DNA of 29,341 bases from an uncultured Clostridium sp. (GTDB taxonomy: Bacteria > Bacillota > Clostridia > Christensenellales > Borkfalkiaceae): NCBI GenBank assembly GCA_900555925.1, contig USMU01000016.1, forward strand, positions 1 through 29,341, read 5' to 3'. A program made the position numbers and the translations under genes. A model generated the notes under the pieces. It had not been told where the DNA came from. It made no database searches and was given only the letters and a program-made list of their open reading frames with translations. Of the stretch, positions 1 through 9,306 are shown in pieces; position 1 is the stretch's first letter, and each line of letters begins with the position of its first letter.

Positions 1-1
1 G

Positions 2-2368
2 AGCAGCGCTCCCCCGGAAAGAGACCCGAACGGAACTTATACGTACAGAACGGCTTCTTCCGTGTTCCCTACGAACTGGAATCCCCATGTCTATCAAACT
101 ACCACGGACGGCGAACTCCTCGACTATATGATGACGGGCTTCTATTCGTTCGATTATAACGACGCGATGGACGGATATAAAATGGTGGATGAACTCGCTA
201 CAGGTGACCCCGTGGACGTTACCTCTCAGTATGCTACCGAGGATTGGGAAATTTCCGCGGACGATGAAAGTCGGGCTTGGAAAATTACTATTCGTGACGA
301 TATTAAATGGAATGACGGGACCTCTATTAAGGCAGAGGACTTTGTGGAAAGCCTTTATCGCCTTCTCGATCCCAGATTGAAAAACTATCGTGCAGACACC
401 GTATATGCCAACAGCTTGGTGATCCACAATGCAAAAGATTATCTCTACAACGGCGATACGGGTTGGTATGCCGCCGACCTTCCCCTTGAAACTTATACGG
501 AAAGTTTGGATAGTGAACTCGTATTCAGTATCGGAAGCTCCGCGGAAAATGAAGAGAAATATAACGGCGCGACAAGCAGCATCAGAAGCTTATTGGGAGT
601 AAAGACGGATACAACGGCCGAGAAAGTGGCCGAGGCAATGATCAAGAACGGATTGAATGTCACCAAGGAACAAATTTTGGCTTTGGAAGGAAAAACTTTG
701 GCGGAAATCAAGGCCGATTCTACCTTAAAGGCAACATGGGATTCGATTATCGGTTGGTGGAAAAGTCAGCCGAATGAAGAACTCGATTTCTTCGTTATCC
801 ATTATACATGGCCGGAAATCGAAGAGGAAGAGATCGGGATTAAAGCCGTTTCGGATTATGAACTCGTACTCATTCTCGATAAGCCTTTGAGCGGTTTCTA
901 TCTCAAATATGCCCTTACCTCCTCTTGGCTCGTCAAGACCGATCTCTACGACAGCTGTATGAAAAACAGTAACGGCGTATGGTCTAATAACTACGGCACT
1001 TCCGACGATACGACCGCTTCTTATGGGCCCTATATGCTGACCTCTTTCCAGCAAGATAAAGCCTATGCCTTGGAAAAGAATAAATATTTCTATGGCTATA
1101 ACGACCCCGAAAACGAGGATCTCTATTGGACGACGAATATCACCTGCACAAAAGCCGATCCTACCGTACAGCTTCAAATGTTCCTGAGGGGAGAATTGGA
1201 TTCTTACGGTTTACAGGCTAACGATATGGAAGATTATCAGTCCAGCAGCAGCACATATTATGCTACGGGAGAATCTACTTTCTTTATGGCTTTGAACCCT
1301 CACGATGTAGAAGTTTTGGGGCAGAAAGAGAAGGCGGGAACCGATAAACAAATTTTGTCAATCTTGGAATTCCGTCAGGCGCTCTCTTTCGCGCTCAACA
1401 GAGAGAAGTTTGCTTTGGCGGTAGCTCCTACAAACAATCCCGCGTTCGGTGTATTCTCTAACTTGATCGTCGCAGATCCCGAAACGGGTATGACGTACAG
1501 AACTACGGACGAAGCCAAAGATGTTCTCGTCAATTTCTGGGGATTGCAGGATTCTATCGGCGAAGGAAATCTCTATGAGACGGTAGACGACGCTATTGAA
1601 GCGATTACCGGATATAACCTTGATAAGGCTAAGGGTTTATTCGATACGGCATATAATAAAGCCATCGAATTGGGCTATATGAGTTCGACCGATAAAGTGG
1701 AAATCTGTATCGGGCTTCCCGCAAATACAGAATTTTATACAAACGGTTATAATTTCCTCGTAAATAACTATACGGAAGCAGTGAAGGGAACAAACTTGGA
1801 AGGCAAACTGACCTTTACGAGCGATAATACGATCGGAAACGATTTCGCGACAGCGCTTCAAAACAATCAAATCGACCTGTTGTTCGGCGTAGGTTGGTCT
1901 GGTTCCGCTCTCGATCCGTATAATCTGATTACGGCGTATACTACTCCCGGATATCAATATGATCCGAGCTGGAATACGGCGGCTACCATGATCGATATTG
2001 AAATCGACGGAAAAACGTATACCGGTTCCGTTCTCGATTGGTCGAACGCTTTGAACGGCGCCGAAACTGCCTTTACTGTCAAGGACAGCAATGAGAAGGT
2101 GACGATGGAATTCGGTACAACACATCCTACCAGTGAAAGACTTCCTATCCTCGCTGCTCTTGAAAATGCGGTTCTTCAAACTTATGATATGATTCCTATT
2201 TTGGATCAGTCTCAGGCAAATCTTAAGAGCTATAAAGTCAACTATGCCACGGAAGAATATGTCTTCGGTATGGGCTTCGGCGGATTGAAATATTACACCT
2301 ATAACTATACCGATGAAGAGTGGACGAACTATGTCTCTTCTCAGGGCGGTTCGTTAAACTACAAGTAA
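2..2368 (+). CDS. oppA: Oligopeptide ABC transporter substrate-binding protein OppA, family 5 (5' partial)
   Basis: This is the extracytoplasmic lipoprotein-type receptor that captures peptides and delivers them to the OppBC channel. The frame is open to the left edge (first complete codon at base 2), so the signal peptide and lipobox lie outside the window; the GTG at 62 is internal. About 789 residues are visible, longer than the usual 520-600 of the family. Family 5 binding-protein features are visible: an early TNWNPH stretch, the WKITIRDDIKWNDGTSIKAEDF block, the SYGPYML region and a LEFRQALSFALNR helix. It is followed by a stem-loop and then oppB-oppC-oppD-oppF, which confirms the role. 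Specificity (peptide against another solute) cannot be read, but the gene order is typical of Opp. Confidence is high for the family and moderate for the substrate. Confidence 0.93.
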   Translation, partial: SSAPPERDPNGTYTYRTASSVFPTNWNPHVYQTTTDGELLDYMMTGFYSFDYNDAMDGYKMVDELATGDPVDVTSQYATEDWEISADDESRAWKITIRDDIKWNDGTSIKAEDFVESLYRLLDPRLKNYRADTVYANSLVIHNAKDYLYNGDTGWYAADLPLETYTESLDSELVFSIGSSAENEEKYNGATSSIRSLLGVKTDTTAEKVAEAMIKNGLNVTKEQILALEGKTLAEIKADSTLKATWDSIIGWWKSQPNEELDFFVIHYTWPEIEEEEIGIKAVSDYELVLILDKPLSGFYLKYALTSSWLVKTDLYDSCMKNSNGVWSNNYGTSDDTTASYGPYMLTSFQQDKAYALEKNKYFYGYNDPENEDLYWTTNITCTKADPTVQLQMFLRGELDSYGLQANDMEDYQSSSSTYYATGESTFFMALNPHDVEVLGQKEKAGTDKQILSILEFRQALSFALNREKFALAVAPTNNPAFGVFSNLIVADPETGMTYRTTDEAKDVLVNFWGLQDSIGEGNLYETVDDAIEAITGYNLDKAKGLFDTAYNKAIELGYMSSTDKVEICIGLPANTEFYTNGYNFLVNNYTEAVKGTNLEGKLTFTSDNTIGNDFATALQNNQIDLLFGVGWSGSALDPYNLITAYTTPGYQYDPSWNTAATMIDIEIDGKTYTGSVLDWSNALNGAETAFTVKDSNEKVTMEFGTTHPTSERLPILAALENAVLQTYDMIPILDQSQANLKSYKVNYATEEYVFGMGFGGLKYYTYNYTDEEWTNYVSSQGGSLNYK

Positions 2369-2430
2369 ATTGAATTGTTTTTACCTCAGACGTAATGTCC
2401 TTGGGTAAGAAGTATTTATGAACGGGGATT

Positions 2431-2457
2431 AATGGGGCATTCGTCAAATGCCCCATT
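2431..2457 (+). terminator. Intercistronic stem-loop between oppA and oppB
   Basis: A perfect 11-bp inverted repeat, AATGGGGCATT (2431-2441) and AATGCCCCATT (2447-2457), surrounds a 5-base loop. No long T-run follows, so complete termination is unlikely. In many transport operons such a hairpin after the binding-protein gene stabilises the upstream mRNA or attenuates transcription, so that the receptor is made in excess over the channel. That role is inferred here. Confidence 0.7.
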
Positions 2458-2524
2458 CCTGCGTTTGTAAATGCAAGATATTCGGGGACCGGAATTTTTC
2501 CGTTTGGCGGAAAAGGGAGGCAGC

Positions 2525-3481
2525 ATGCTTAAATATATCCTTAAAAGATTGGCTTTGATGTTATTTACTTTCTTTATCATCATGACCATCTGTTTTGTAC
2601 TCGTGAAACTTTTGCCGCTCACTCCGGCTACCCAGTTCGGCAAAGATGCGGAACTCATTCTGGCTCGCCGCAAAGCATTGGGCTACGATAAGCCCATCAT
2701 TATACAATATTTCATTTTCCTCAATCGCTCTCTCATTCACGGTGATTGGGGAATCAGCGAAAAATTGTACTTCGGACAAGATGTATGGGATATTTTTGTC
2801 TCTAAACTCCCCGCTACAATCATGGTCAATACCTATTCCTTGATTTTCAGTATTCCCCTCGGATTGATTTTGGGAATTTATGCGGCTCTGAAAAAAAATA
2901 AATGGCAGGATACCGTTATTTCTACGGGAGTCATGCTCTTTATTTCCGTACCTTCGTATGTCTACGCCTTTCTCGTACAATATATTCTTTGTTTCAAATT
3001 GCAATGGTTCGATTTGACCTTAAAAGCGGGAACGGATTGGTGGAGCTGGGCGATGTTCGTTTCGGCCGTTCCGGCGGTATTATCCCTCTCATTCAGCGTC
3101 CTTGCGGGACTTACCCGCTATACGAGAGCAGAGTTGACGGAGGTCTTGACCGGAGATTATATGCTGCTCGCCAGATCAAAGGGATTGACACGCAGACAGG
3201 CGATTTCCCGACATGCTTTGAAAAACGCGATGGTTCCGATCTTTCCGATGATTATCGGCCAGATTATTTCTATCCTCGGAGGCTCTTTGATTATCGAACA
3301 GATTTTTGCTATTCCCGGCGTGGGACAATTATATGTCAGTTCGATTACTTCCTCCGTTCCCGAATACAACCTTTTCATGCTGCTTTCTATGTTTTATACA
3401 TTCATAGGGCTCCTCGCGGGAATTTTAGTGGATATCAGCTATGGAATCATCGATCCGAGAATCAGAATGGGAGAAAGATAA
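2525..3481 (+). CDS. oppB: Oligopeptide ABC transporter permease OppB
   Basis: A membrane channel subunit of the binding-protein-dependent transport family (BPD_transp_1), pairing with OppC. The chosen ATG at 2525 gives 318 residues and follows a GGGAGG ribosome site at about 2515-2520. An in-frame ATG at 2471 would add 18 residues with no membrane or family character and is rejected. The N-terminus MLKYILKRL followed by a hydrophobic helix is typical of OppB/DppB. Other helices lie around residues 95-120, 135-155, 180-200, 240-260 and 290-310. The EAA loop that contacts the ATPases is visible as DYMLLARSKGLTRRQAISRHA near residues 220-240. Length is normal, unlike oppC, oppD and oppF. The stop codon sits one base before the oppC start, indicating translational coupling. 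Confidence 0.95.
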   Translation: MLKYILKRLALMLFTFFIIMTICFVLVKLLPLTPATQFGKDAELILARRKALGYDKPIIIQYFIFLNRSLIHGDWGISEKLYFGQDVWDIFVSKLPATIMVNTYSLIFSIPLGLILGIYAALKKNKWQDTVISTGVMLFISVPSYVYAFLVQYILCFKLQWFDLTLKAGTDWWSWAMFVSAVPAVLSLSFSVLAGLTRYTRAELTEVLTGDYMLLARSKGLTRRQAISRHALKNAMVPIFPMIIGQIISILGGSLIIEQIFAIPGVGQLYVSSITSSVPEYNLFMLLSMFYTFIGLLAGILVDISYGIIDPRIRMGER

Positions 3482-3482
3482 T

Positions 3483-5003
3483 ATGGAAAATTTGAATATC
3501 CCCAAGGATAAATTTCAGTTTGCAAACAAGGAAGAACATCTTCACGATAAAAAGTTTGAAACCAAGCAGGTGGGTTATCTCCACGATGCGTTCAATCGCT
3601 TTTGTCGGAATAAGGCCTCTATTTTCGGCGCTGTTATCGTACTGATTCTCGTTTTGTATGCTATTTTTGTACCGTTGGTTTGTTCCAATAGCTATACCTC
3701 TAATCCACAAGACAGTGCCTATTTACAATATATCAGACTTCTGCCCAAGGCGAAGGCCTTTGAATGGGCGGGGTGGGATGGCTGTGAAACCCGTGAAATG
3801 AGTGAGGCTACCTATCTTATAAACCGTGCTATCGGTGTGGAAACGGGACTCGATCCCGTCAAAAAAGTGAAGAGCGTTTATCAGGTTCAGCAGCATCAGA
3901 GCTTTTCTACTCAATATAAAGTCAAATATGACAGCTATTACGGATTGGGTATGGTATATATGACTCTTACGGAGGAGGAATATAAAGACATTCAGGCATG
4001 GCAGAACGAAAACAATATCCAAGTAATTTATCCTGCCGTCGATACCAATAAATTGAGTGCCGCTACAAAAAATAATGCAAATTATTGGTATGAAGTAAAA
4101 GGGACGGCTCCCGTTTTGGATAAGGACGGCAATTTCCAGCCGATTTATCGTACCAGCGGAAATGACGGGGGCTACGACTCTCTCCGAATCGAAGGGGACG
4201 ACGGCTCTTACCGTTATGCTACCATCGGCGGAGATATTGAAAATATTTCCTATAAGGTTCGTATTTGCAATTATAATTATTTTTTCTATAAATTCGGCTT
4301 TGAACCCGCTTTTGCTTTCGGAACAGACGCTTTGGGACGAGATATTTTCTTCCGTCTCGCACAAGGCGCAAGATTTTCTTTTATCTTTTCCCTTTGCATT
4401 GCCGCCATTAATTTTGTCATCGGCGCCGTTTACGGGGCGATCGAGGGCTACTATGGGGGAGCGACCGACCTTATCATGGAACGTGTCGCCGATATTTTGA
4501 ACGGGGTGCCTTTTATTGTTGTCACTACGCTATTCCAATTGCATTTGGCGGGAAAAGTGGGCATCGTTCCGGCATTGCTATTTGCGTTCGTTTCTACGGG
4601 ATGGATCGGTATGGCTGCTACGACACGTATGCAATTTTACCGCTATAAAAATCAAGAATACGTCCTCGCGGCGAGAACTTTAGGGGCAAAGGACAGGCGC
4701 ATTATTTGGAAGCACATTTTCCCTAATGCTTTAGGAACCATTATCACTTCTTTCGTCCTTGTCATTCCCAGCGTTATTTTCAGCGAGTCTTCTCTCACTT
4801 ATCTCGGAATCGTCAATTTGGAAGGCAGCGGTACGACCTCTGTCGGCACGATGCTCGCCGCAGGAAAAAATTATTTGACCACCTACCCTCACATTATTCT
4901 GTTTCCCGCTCTTTTTATTTCCCTTTTGATGATTTGCTTCAACTTGTTCGGAAACGGACTGCGCGACGCATTCAACCCTTCGCTTCGCGGCGTGGAGGAC
5001 TAA
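3483..5003 (+). CDS. oppC: Oligopeptide ABC transporter permease OppC with enlarged external domain
   Basis: The second channel subunit. The start at 3483 is chosen because GGGAGAAAG precedes it and the product begins MENLNIPKDKF; an upstream ATG at 3441 lies inside oppB. The product is 506 residues against about 300 for ordinary OppC. After the N-terminal helix (about residues 45-65, FGAVIVLILVLYAIFVPLV) comes a polar stretch of roughly 190 residues before the conserved FGTDALGRDIFFRL motif near residue 282. The remaining helices and the EAA loop (YVLAARTLGAKDRRIIWKH) are normal. By the topology of the family the extra segment faces outside. It is rich in Tyr and Asn and shows no repeat or recognised domain to me. 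It may contact the large OppA. OppD begins five bases after the stop. Confidence 0.93.
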   Translation: MENLNIPKDKFQFANKEEHLHDKKFETKQVGYLHDAFNRFCRNKASIFGAVIVLILVLYAIFVPLVCSNSYTSNPQDSAYLQYIRLLPKAKAFEWAGWDGCETREMSEATYLINRAIGVETGLDPVKKVKSVYQVQQHQSFSTQYKVKYDSYYGLGMVYMTLTEEEYKDIQAWQNENNIQVIYPAVDTNKLSAATKNNANYWYEVKGTAPVLDKDGNFQPIYRTSGNDGGYDSLRIEGDDGSYRYATIGGDIENISYKVRICNYNYFFYKFGFEPAFAFGTDALGRDIFFRLAQGARFSFIFSLCIAAINFVIGAVYGAIEGYYGGATDLIMERVADILNGVPFIVVTTLFQLHLAGKVGIVPALLFAFVSTGWIGMAATTRMQFYRYKNQEYVLAARTLGAKDRRIIWKHIFPNALGTIITSFVLVIPSVIFSESSLTYLGIVNLEGSGTTSVGTMLAAGKNYLTTYPHIILFPALFISLLMICFNLFGNGLRDAFNPSLRGVED

Positions 5004-5007
5004 GATT

Positions 5008-7233
5008 ATGGAAAAGAAATTGGAGGTTAAAGATCTCGTTATCTCTTTCCGTACCGTAAACGGAAGAGTTCAGGCCGTGAGAGATATTTCGTTCGATCTT
5101 TATAAGGGTGAAACCCTTGCGATCGTAGGAGAATCCGGCTCCGGAAAATCCGTTACCAGCCGCGCGATCATGGGGATTCTTGCGGGGAACGCTATTGTTG
5201 AGGGCGGGGAAATTCTCTATGACGGGAAGGACCTTTTGAAAGTGCCCGAAGAGGAAATGCACAAGCTTCGCGGCGATAAAATCGCTATGATTTTCCAGGA
5301 CCCGCTTTCCAGCCTCGACCCTATTGTAAAAATCGGAAAACAAATTACCGAAGCGATGCTTTTGAAAAATAAGGCCAATCGCCGCGCCAGTCGAAGAGAA
5401 TTCAATACCATGCTTTCGACTCTTCGGAAAAATATTGAGGCCGCCGTCGCGGACGAAAGCGCTACTGAGAAAATTAAGGCGATGACCGAGACGTTCGATA
5501 AATTCAACATCGAGGCGATTACTCTCGAAAATCGCTATAACGTCGCGCGGACGGCCGCCGAGGAGCTGATCGCCGAAATAGAGGATTTCCTCTTCCGTGC
5601 GGAAAAGAAACAAAAGCTGGACGCACGGTTTATCCTCGGAGGCATGAGCAAAAAACTCAAAGCCGTAAAAGATCCCTTCCTTACGGCAAAATACGATTCT
5701 TTGCTTGAAGAACACGCTTCTACGCTCGTACGGGAGAGAGAGTCGCTCCGCGCGACGGGAGATTTGTTCAAGGGGCTGAAAAACAAAATAAAAGGGACCG
5801 AGGCGGAAATCGACGTCCCCGAATCGGTCGTCGAATCTCTTCATTCGTTAAAACAGACGCTAGAAAAGCTCCTTGCCGAAACCCGTCCTAATTTCTTCCG
5901 TATCGGATTTTATCTGTATAAAAATCCGAATGCAGAGCTCGGCCTTTCGGAAAAAAGTATCGAAGAAATCAACGAGGACGCCCTCAAATATCTCGACGAA
6001 AATTTCATGAAGGAATTTATCGACTTCGAGGTGAAAGGAGTGCGGTATTCGTTTGAAAAATCTTTGGAAATGAAGAAAAAGGTCGTGGAAAATGCGGAAG
6101 ACCTTAAAAATTTTTTCCGTGCGGGAAATTTTGAAAAGGCGGACGCAGAGCGACGTTGTGGGGGATTCTCTTTGCTCGTAGAGGATTCGATAGACAGGCT
6201 CGCCGTAATCAAGGACAGCAACGCCTACACCTTCCGTCAGAGCCTCACTCATGCGGTGGAACGTTATTTCTATTATAAAAAGAACAATCCAAAAGAGGAA
6301 GCGCGTTTCGACAGACAGACAAAAAAGCGCGATGCGCTGATCGCCAAAGGAAAAAAGGTCGATTGGAAGGTTGTGCCGAAAGTCGTCGTCGATCTCGATG
6401 AACAAATCGCAAATATTCTTTCTATCGTCGACCGTCTGACGCAAAAATACGTTTCGGATATACAGGCCGCTTCGTCTGCGGATTATCAGGCGCTCGCCGT
6501 CGAACTCATCGATTTTCTCAAAGAAAAGGCGTCGCAGGTAGTCTACCGCGTCACTAAACGCATTGCGCGCGAAAAGGCTGTCAAGCTCATGGAGGAGGTG
6601 GGAATTCCCGAACCGAGAATCCGCTATAACCAATATCCCTTTGAGTTTTCGGGTGGCATGCGCCAACGTATCGTCATCGCGATCGCCTTGGCTGCCAATC
6701 CCGATATCCTTATCTGCGACGAGCCGACGACGGCGCTCGACGTTACGATTCAATCGCAGATTTTGGAACTCATTAACAAATTGAAGGAAGAGAGAAAATT
6801 GTCCGTCATTTTCATTACGCACGATTTGGGCGTCGTGGCGAACATGGCGGATAAAATTGCCGTCATGTATGCGGGGAAAATCGTCGAATACGGCACTGCG
6901 GATGACATTTTTTACGATTCGAGGCACCCTTATACATGGGCTCTGCTGTCGTCTATGCCCGATCTCGATACCGACGAGAAACTCGACGCGATTCCTGGAA
7001 CTCCGCCGAATATGATTTATCCGCCCGTAGGAGACGCTTTTGCGGAGCGCAATAAGTATGCCCTCAAAATCGATTTTGAAATGGAACCGCCAAAATTTGA
7101 GGTCTCGCCTACGCATTGGGCCGCTACATGGTTGCTTCATCCCGATGCGCCCAAAGTACCCGTTCCGAAGGCAATTACCGACCGTATTCAGCGAATGAAA
7201 AAATTAGGAGGTGCCGAGCATGGAGAACAATAA
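5008..7233 (+). CDS. oppD: Oligopeptide ABC transporter ATPase OppD with ~380-residue insert
   Basis: One of the two ATPases that power the Opp channel at the inner face of the membrane. The start at 5008 has GGAGG at 4994-4998. The core motifs are present: Walker A GESGSGKS near residue 48, the Q-loop in [11 protein letters not shown] (Gln97), the signature SGGMRQR at 548, Walker [13 protein letters not shown] and the H-switch ITHD. The protein is 741 residues against about 330-350 usually. The surplus lies between the Q-loop and the signature (about residues 130-511), inside the helical subdomain, and is mostly charged helix with probable coiled coil. The C-terminus, where many OppD proteins carry GCPF..RC.YA-type cysteines, reads [15 protein letters not shown], so the Fe-S-type cysteines are absent. 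The reading frame is intact and flanked by coupled genes, so this is not a fusion artefact. Confidence 0.94.
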   Translation: MEKKLEVKDLVISFRTVNGRVQAVRDISFDLYKGETLAIVGESGSGKSVTSRAIMGILAGNAIVEGGEILYDGKDLLKVPEEEMHKLRGDKIAMIFQDPLSSLDPIVKIGKQITEAMLLKNKANRRASRREFNTMLSTLRKNIEAAVADESATEKIKAMTETFDKFNIEAITLENRYNVARTAAEELIAEIEDFLFRAEKKQKLDARFILGGMSKKLKAVKDPFLTAKYDSLLEEHASTLVRERESLRATGDLFKGLKNKIKGTEAEIDVPESVVESLHSLKQTLEKLLAETRPNFFRIGFYLYKNPNAELGLSEKSIEEINEDALKYLDENFMKEFIDFEVKGVRYSFEKSLEMKKKVVENAEDLKNFFRAGNFEKADAERRCGGFSLLVEDSIDRLAVIKDSNAYTFRQSLTHAVERYFYYKKNNPKEEARFDRQTKKRDALIAKGKKVDWKVVPKVVVDLDEQIANILSIVDRLTQKYVSDIQAASSADYQALAVELIDFLKEKASQVVYRVTKRIAREKAVKLMEEVGIPEPRIRYNQYPFEFSGGMRQRIVIAIALAANPDILICDEPTTALDVTIQSQILELINKLKEERKLSVIFITHDLGVVANMADKIAVMYAGKIVEYGTADDIFYDSRHPYTWALLSSMPDLDTDEKLDAIPGTPPNMIYPPVGDAFAERNKYALKIDFEMEPPKFEVSPTHWAATWLLHPDAPKVPVPKAITDRIQRMKKLGGAEHGEQ

Positions 7234-8482
7234 CGAAGTTTTACTCAAAGTTGAACATCTCTGTCAGTACTTCAAAATGGGCAAAAAAGAGCTGAAAGCG
7301 GTGGACGACGTCAGCTTCGACATTAAAAAAGGGGAAGTGTTCGGCCTCGTGGGAGAATCCGGCTGCGGAAAAACTACGACGGGACGTTCGATTATCCGGC
7401 TTTATGATATTACTTCCGGAAATATCTATTTTAAGGGAACGAGAATCGGCGCGGGAATCCGCTCCTATAAAACTGCGATTGCAAAGGCAAAAAGAGAAAC
7501 TCGTACAGAAATAAAACAGCTTCGCGCGGAAAGTGCTGCCGATGCCTCCAAGACCGAGGAAAACGAAAAAAAGATCGCCGAAAAACAGGCGGCGCTCGAT
7601 AAAATAATCGCGGATAATCTTCGGGAAATCCGACAGGCAAAAATCGATCACAACACTTCCGATAAACAATACGCTGAGTTACAGGTAAAAAAAGTCGACG
7701 AGGAATTCGCGCCCAAACTGGAAGAAGCAAAAAATGACGCCGAAAAGCTCGCGGCCGTGAAAAAAGAGTATAAAAGGGCAAGGCATATCGCAAAACATAC
7801 CAAGCTGATTACACAGATACAAATGATTTTCCAAGACCCCATCGCATCGCTCAATCCGCGAATGACCGTTCGGGAAATCATTTCGGAAGGCTTGGTCATC
7901 AACGGGATCAAAGACAAAAAGTATATCGACGAAAAGGTATATGAAATTCTCGAACTCGTAGGATTGGTTCGCGAGCATGCCGGTCGGTATCCCCACGAAT
8001 TTTCCGGCGGACAGCGCCAACGTATCGGCATCGCTCGTTCCGTCATCATGCGCCCCGAAATGATCATTGCCGATGAGCCTATCTCTGCTTTGGACGTTTC
8101 CATTCAGGCGCAGGTAATTAATTTGCTCAATGAGTTGAGAGAAAAGCTCGGACTTACGATTTTATTTATCGCGCACGATCTTTCCGTCGTCAAATATTTC
8201 TCCGATCGTATCGGAGTTATGTATTTCGGAAAGATGGTAGAGCTTGCGTCGTCCGATGAATTATTTGCGCATCCTCTCCATCCTTACACCCGATCCCTGT
8301 TGTCGGCAATTCCGCTGCCCGACCCGCATTACGAAAAACAGCGCGTGAGAATTACCTATAATCCTCTCGCGGAGCACGATTATTCCGTAAATAAGCCTTC
8401 TATGCGCGAGGTCGCTCCCGGGCATTTCGTATATTGCAACGACGAGGAAGAAGAGAAGTATAAAAAACAGCTGCAACTTTGA
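7220..8482 (+). CDS. oppF: Oligopeptide ABC transporter ATPase OppF with charged helical insert
   Basis: The partner ATPase of OppD. The ATG at 7220 is chosen because TAGGAGGTG (7205-7213) is ideally placed for it; the GTG at 7211 would sit on the ribosome site. It overlaps the end of oppD by 14 bases. The product is 420 residues against about 310-330 usually. Walker A is GESGCGKT (45-52), the Q-loop Gln is at 205 in [14 protein letters not shown], the signature is [14 protein letters not shown] and Walker B is [12 protein letters not shown]. The Walker A to Q-loop distance is about 105-110 residues too long: residues roughly 80-195 are Lys/Glu/Ala-rich and coiled-coil-like. The C-terminal [14 protein letters not shown] ending replaces the usual cysteine-rich oligopeptide-transporter tail. 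The insert is at a different position from that in OppD. Confidence 0.94.
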   Translation: MENNNEVLLKVEHLCQYFKMGKKELKAVDDVSFDIKKGEVFGLVGESGCGKTTTGRSIIRLYDITSGNIYFKGTRIGAGIRSYKTAIAKAKRETRTEIKQLRAESAADASKTEENEKKIAEKQAALDKIIADNLREIRQAKIDHNTSDKQYAELQVKKVDEEFAPKLEEAKNDAEKLAAVKKEYKRARHIAKHTKLITQIQMIFQDPIASLNPRMTVREIISEGLVINGIKDKKYIDEKVYEILELVGLVREHAGRYPHEFSGGQRQRIGIARSVIMRPEMIIADEPISALDVSIQAQVINLLNELREKLGLTILFIAHDLSVVKYFSDRIGVMYFGKMVELASSDELFAHPLHPYTRSLLSAIPLPDPHYEKQRVRITYNPLAEHDYSVNKPSMREVAPGHFVYCNDEEEEKYKKQLQL

Positions 8483-8492
8483 GGAAAAGGCC

Positions 8493-8912
8493 TTGAATAA
8501 AAACGTGAGAAATTCGATAATCAAATACCTGGTCGTCGGCGTCATCGGGGGACTGATGACGCTCGGCGTCTTGGGGATCGAGGGCTACTTTTCCATGACG
8601 GAACAATCGGAAAAATACAGAAGTCTCTGCGACGCTTTTACCGTTCCCGGAATGATTTTTATGTTATTGACGGGCTTGCTGTTTGCCAGCGGAGGCGGAG
8701 CCTTCGACGGTATCGGATTTGCGCTCGGAAGATTTTTTCGTATGCTGATTCCCTTTGTTCCCAAGAATGACGAGTCTTATGCCGAATACAGAGAACGGAA
8801 ACGTGCCAAGGGAAAACTTCACGGGTATTCCTGTCTTTTGTTTGTCGGTTTAATTTTCTGTGCCGTCGCAATCGTTTTTCTCGTTTTATTTTACAGAGCT
8901 TATGTGCCATGA
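8493..8912 (+). CDS. Small membrane protein, DUF3899-like
   Basis: A 139-residue protein starting with TTG at 8493, ten bases after oppF and preceded by GAGGAAAAGG (8481-8490). Three hydrophobic segments are visible: about residues 10-28, 46-66 and 112-134. A loop with FGLGRF-type and YAEYRERKRAKGK residues lies between the second and third. The pattern of a GGGAFDGIGFALGRFF stretch followed by a basic YxxYRxRK segment resembles the DUF3899 family of Firmicute membrane proteins, but I recognise it only by pattern. Its place before the operon terminator suggests co-transcription with opp. A role in transporter assembly is possible and not shown. The function is unknown. Confidence 0.75.
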   Translation: MNKNVRNSIIKYLVVGVIGGLMTLGVLGIEGYFSMTEQSEKYRSLCDAFTVPGMIFMLLTGLLFASGGGAFDGIGFALGRFFRMLIPFVPKNDESYAEYRERKRAKGKLHGYSCLLFVGLIFCAVAIVFLVLFYRAYVP

Positions 8913-8920
8913 ATTATTTC

Positions 8921-8945
8921 TCCCGCCGTGCGCGGGGGATTTTTC
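8921..8945 (+). terminator. Terminator of the opp operon
   Basis: CCCGC (8922-8926) and GCGGG (8932-8936) form a short GC stem with a 5-base loop, followed by a G-rich extension and a T-run (8940-8944). It lies nine bases after the stop of the small membrane protein gene and ends the opp transcript. Confidence 0.7.
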
Positions 8946-9220
8946 ATATCCGCAGCAAGTCGATACGGAAGAGAATGTAAGAAAAGGTTCGAGCCAAACA
9001 AAGTATGAGAAGTTGGACGAAAGAGATTTTGACGGAAAACAAGTACGATATAGGAAATAAACGAAACGGAGAACAGACGCAACATAAAGAGCAAAGGTCC
9101 CTTACGGAAAAGGATACAGCTGTGTGGAAAATCGGTTACAGACATAAGGGGAAAAAGAGAGAGCGATAGGCGCAAAAAAAGTGAAAATCGATTATTTTCG
9201 GGGGAAAAGTTAATTTCTTA
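8946..9220 (+). other. Intergenic stretch with no recognised feature
   Basis: Between the opp terminator and the promoter at 9231 lies about 275 bases of A/G-rich sequence. It has short open frames on both strands, none with a good ribosome site, a family pattern or sensible composition. I see no RNA gene or repeat. It could be a decayed gene. Confidence 0.4.
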
Positions 9221-9230
9221 TATTTGTCTA

Positions 9231-9259
9231 TTGACAAATTTTCGCAAATGTAGTAATAT
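9231..9259 (+). promoter_or_regulatory. Sigma-A-type promoter for the CNNM/CBS gene
   Basis: TTGACA (9231-9236) and TAATAT (9254-9259) are separated by 17 bases, close to consensus. Transcription would begin near 9266, giving a leader of about 40 bases with CGGAGGA just before the ATG at 9307. Confidence 0.8.
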
Positions 9260-9306
9260 TATAAATACAGGGATAAAATTCCCTCAAAATTTTATACGGA
9301 GGATTT

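Noticed and set aside
5860..7140. Long minus-strand open frame (426 codons) opposite oppD
   Set aside because: It is antisense to a clearly recognised ATPase with all its motifs. Its translation has no family pattern and there is no ribosome site in a gap.
8860..9060. Short plus-strand open frame of 66 codons after the opp operon
   Set aside because: It runs through the end of the small membrane protein gene and the terminator hairpin, with no ribosome site.
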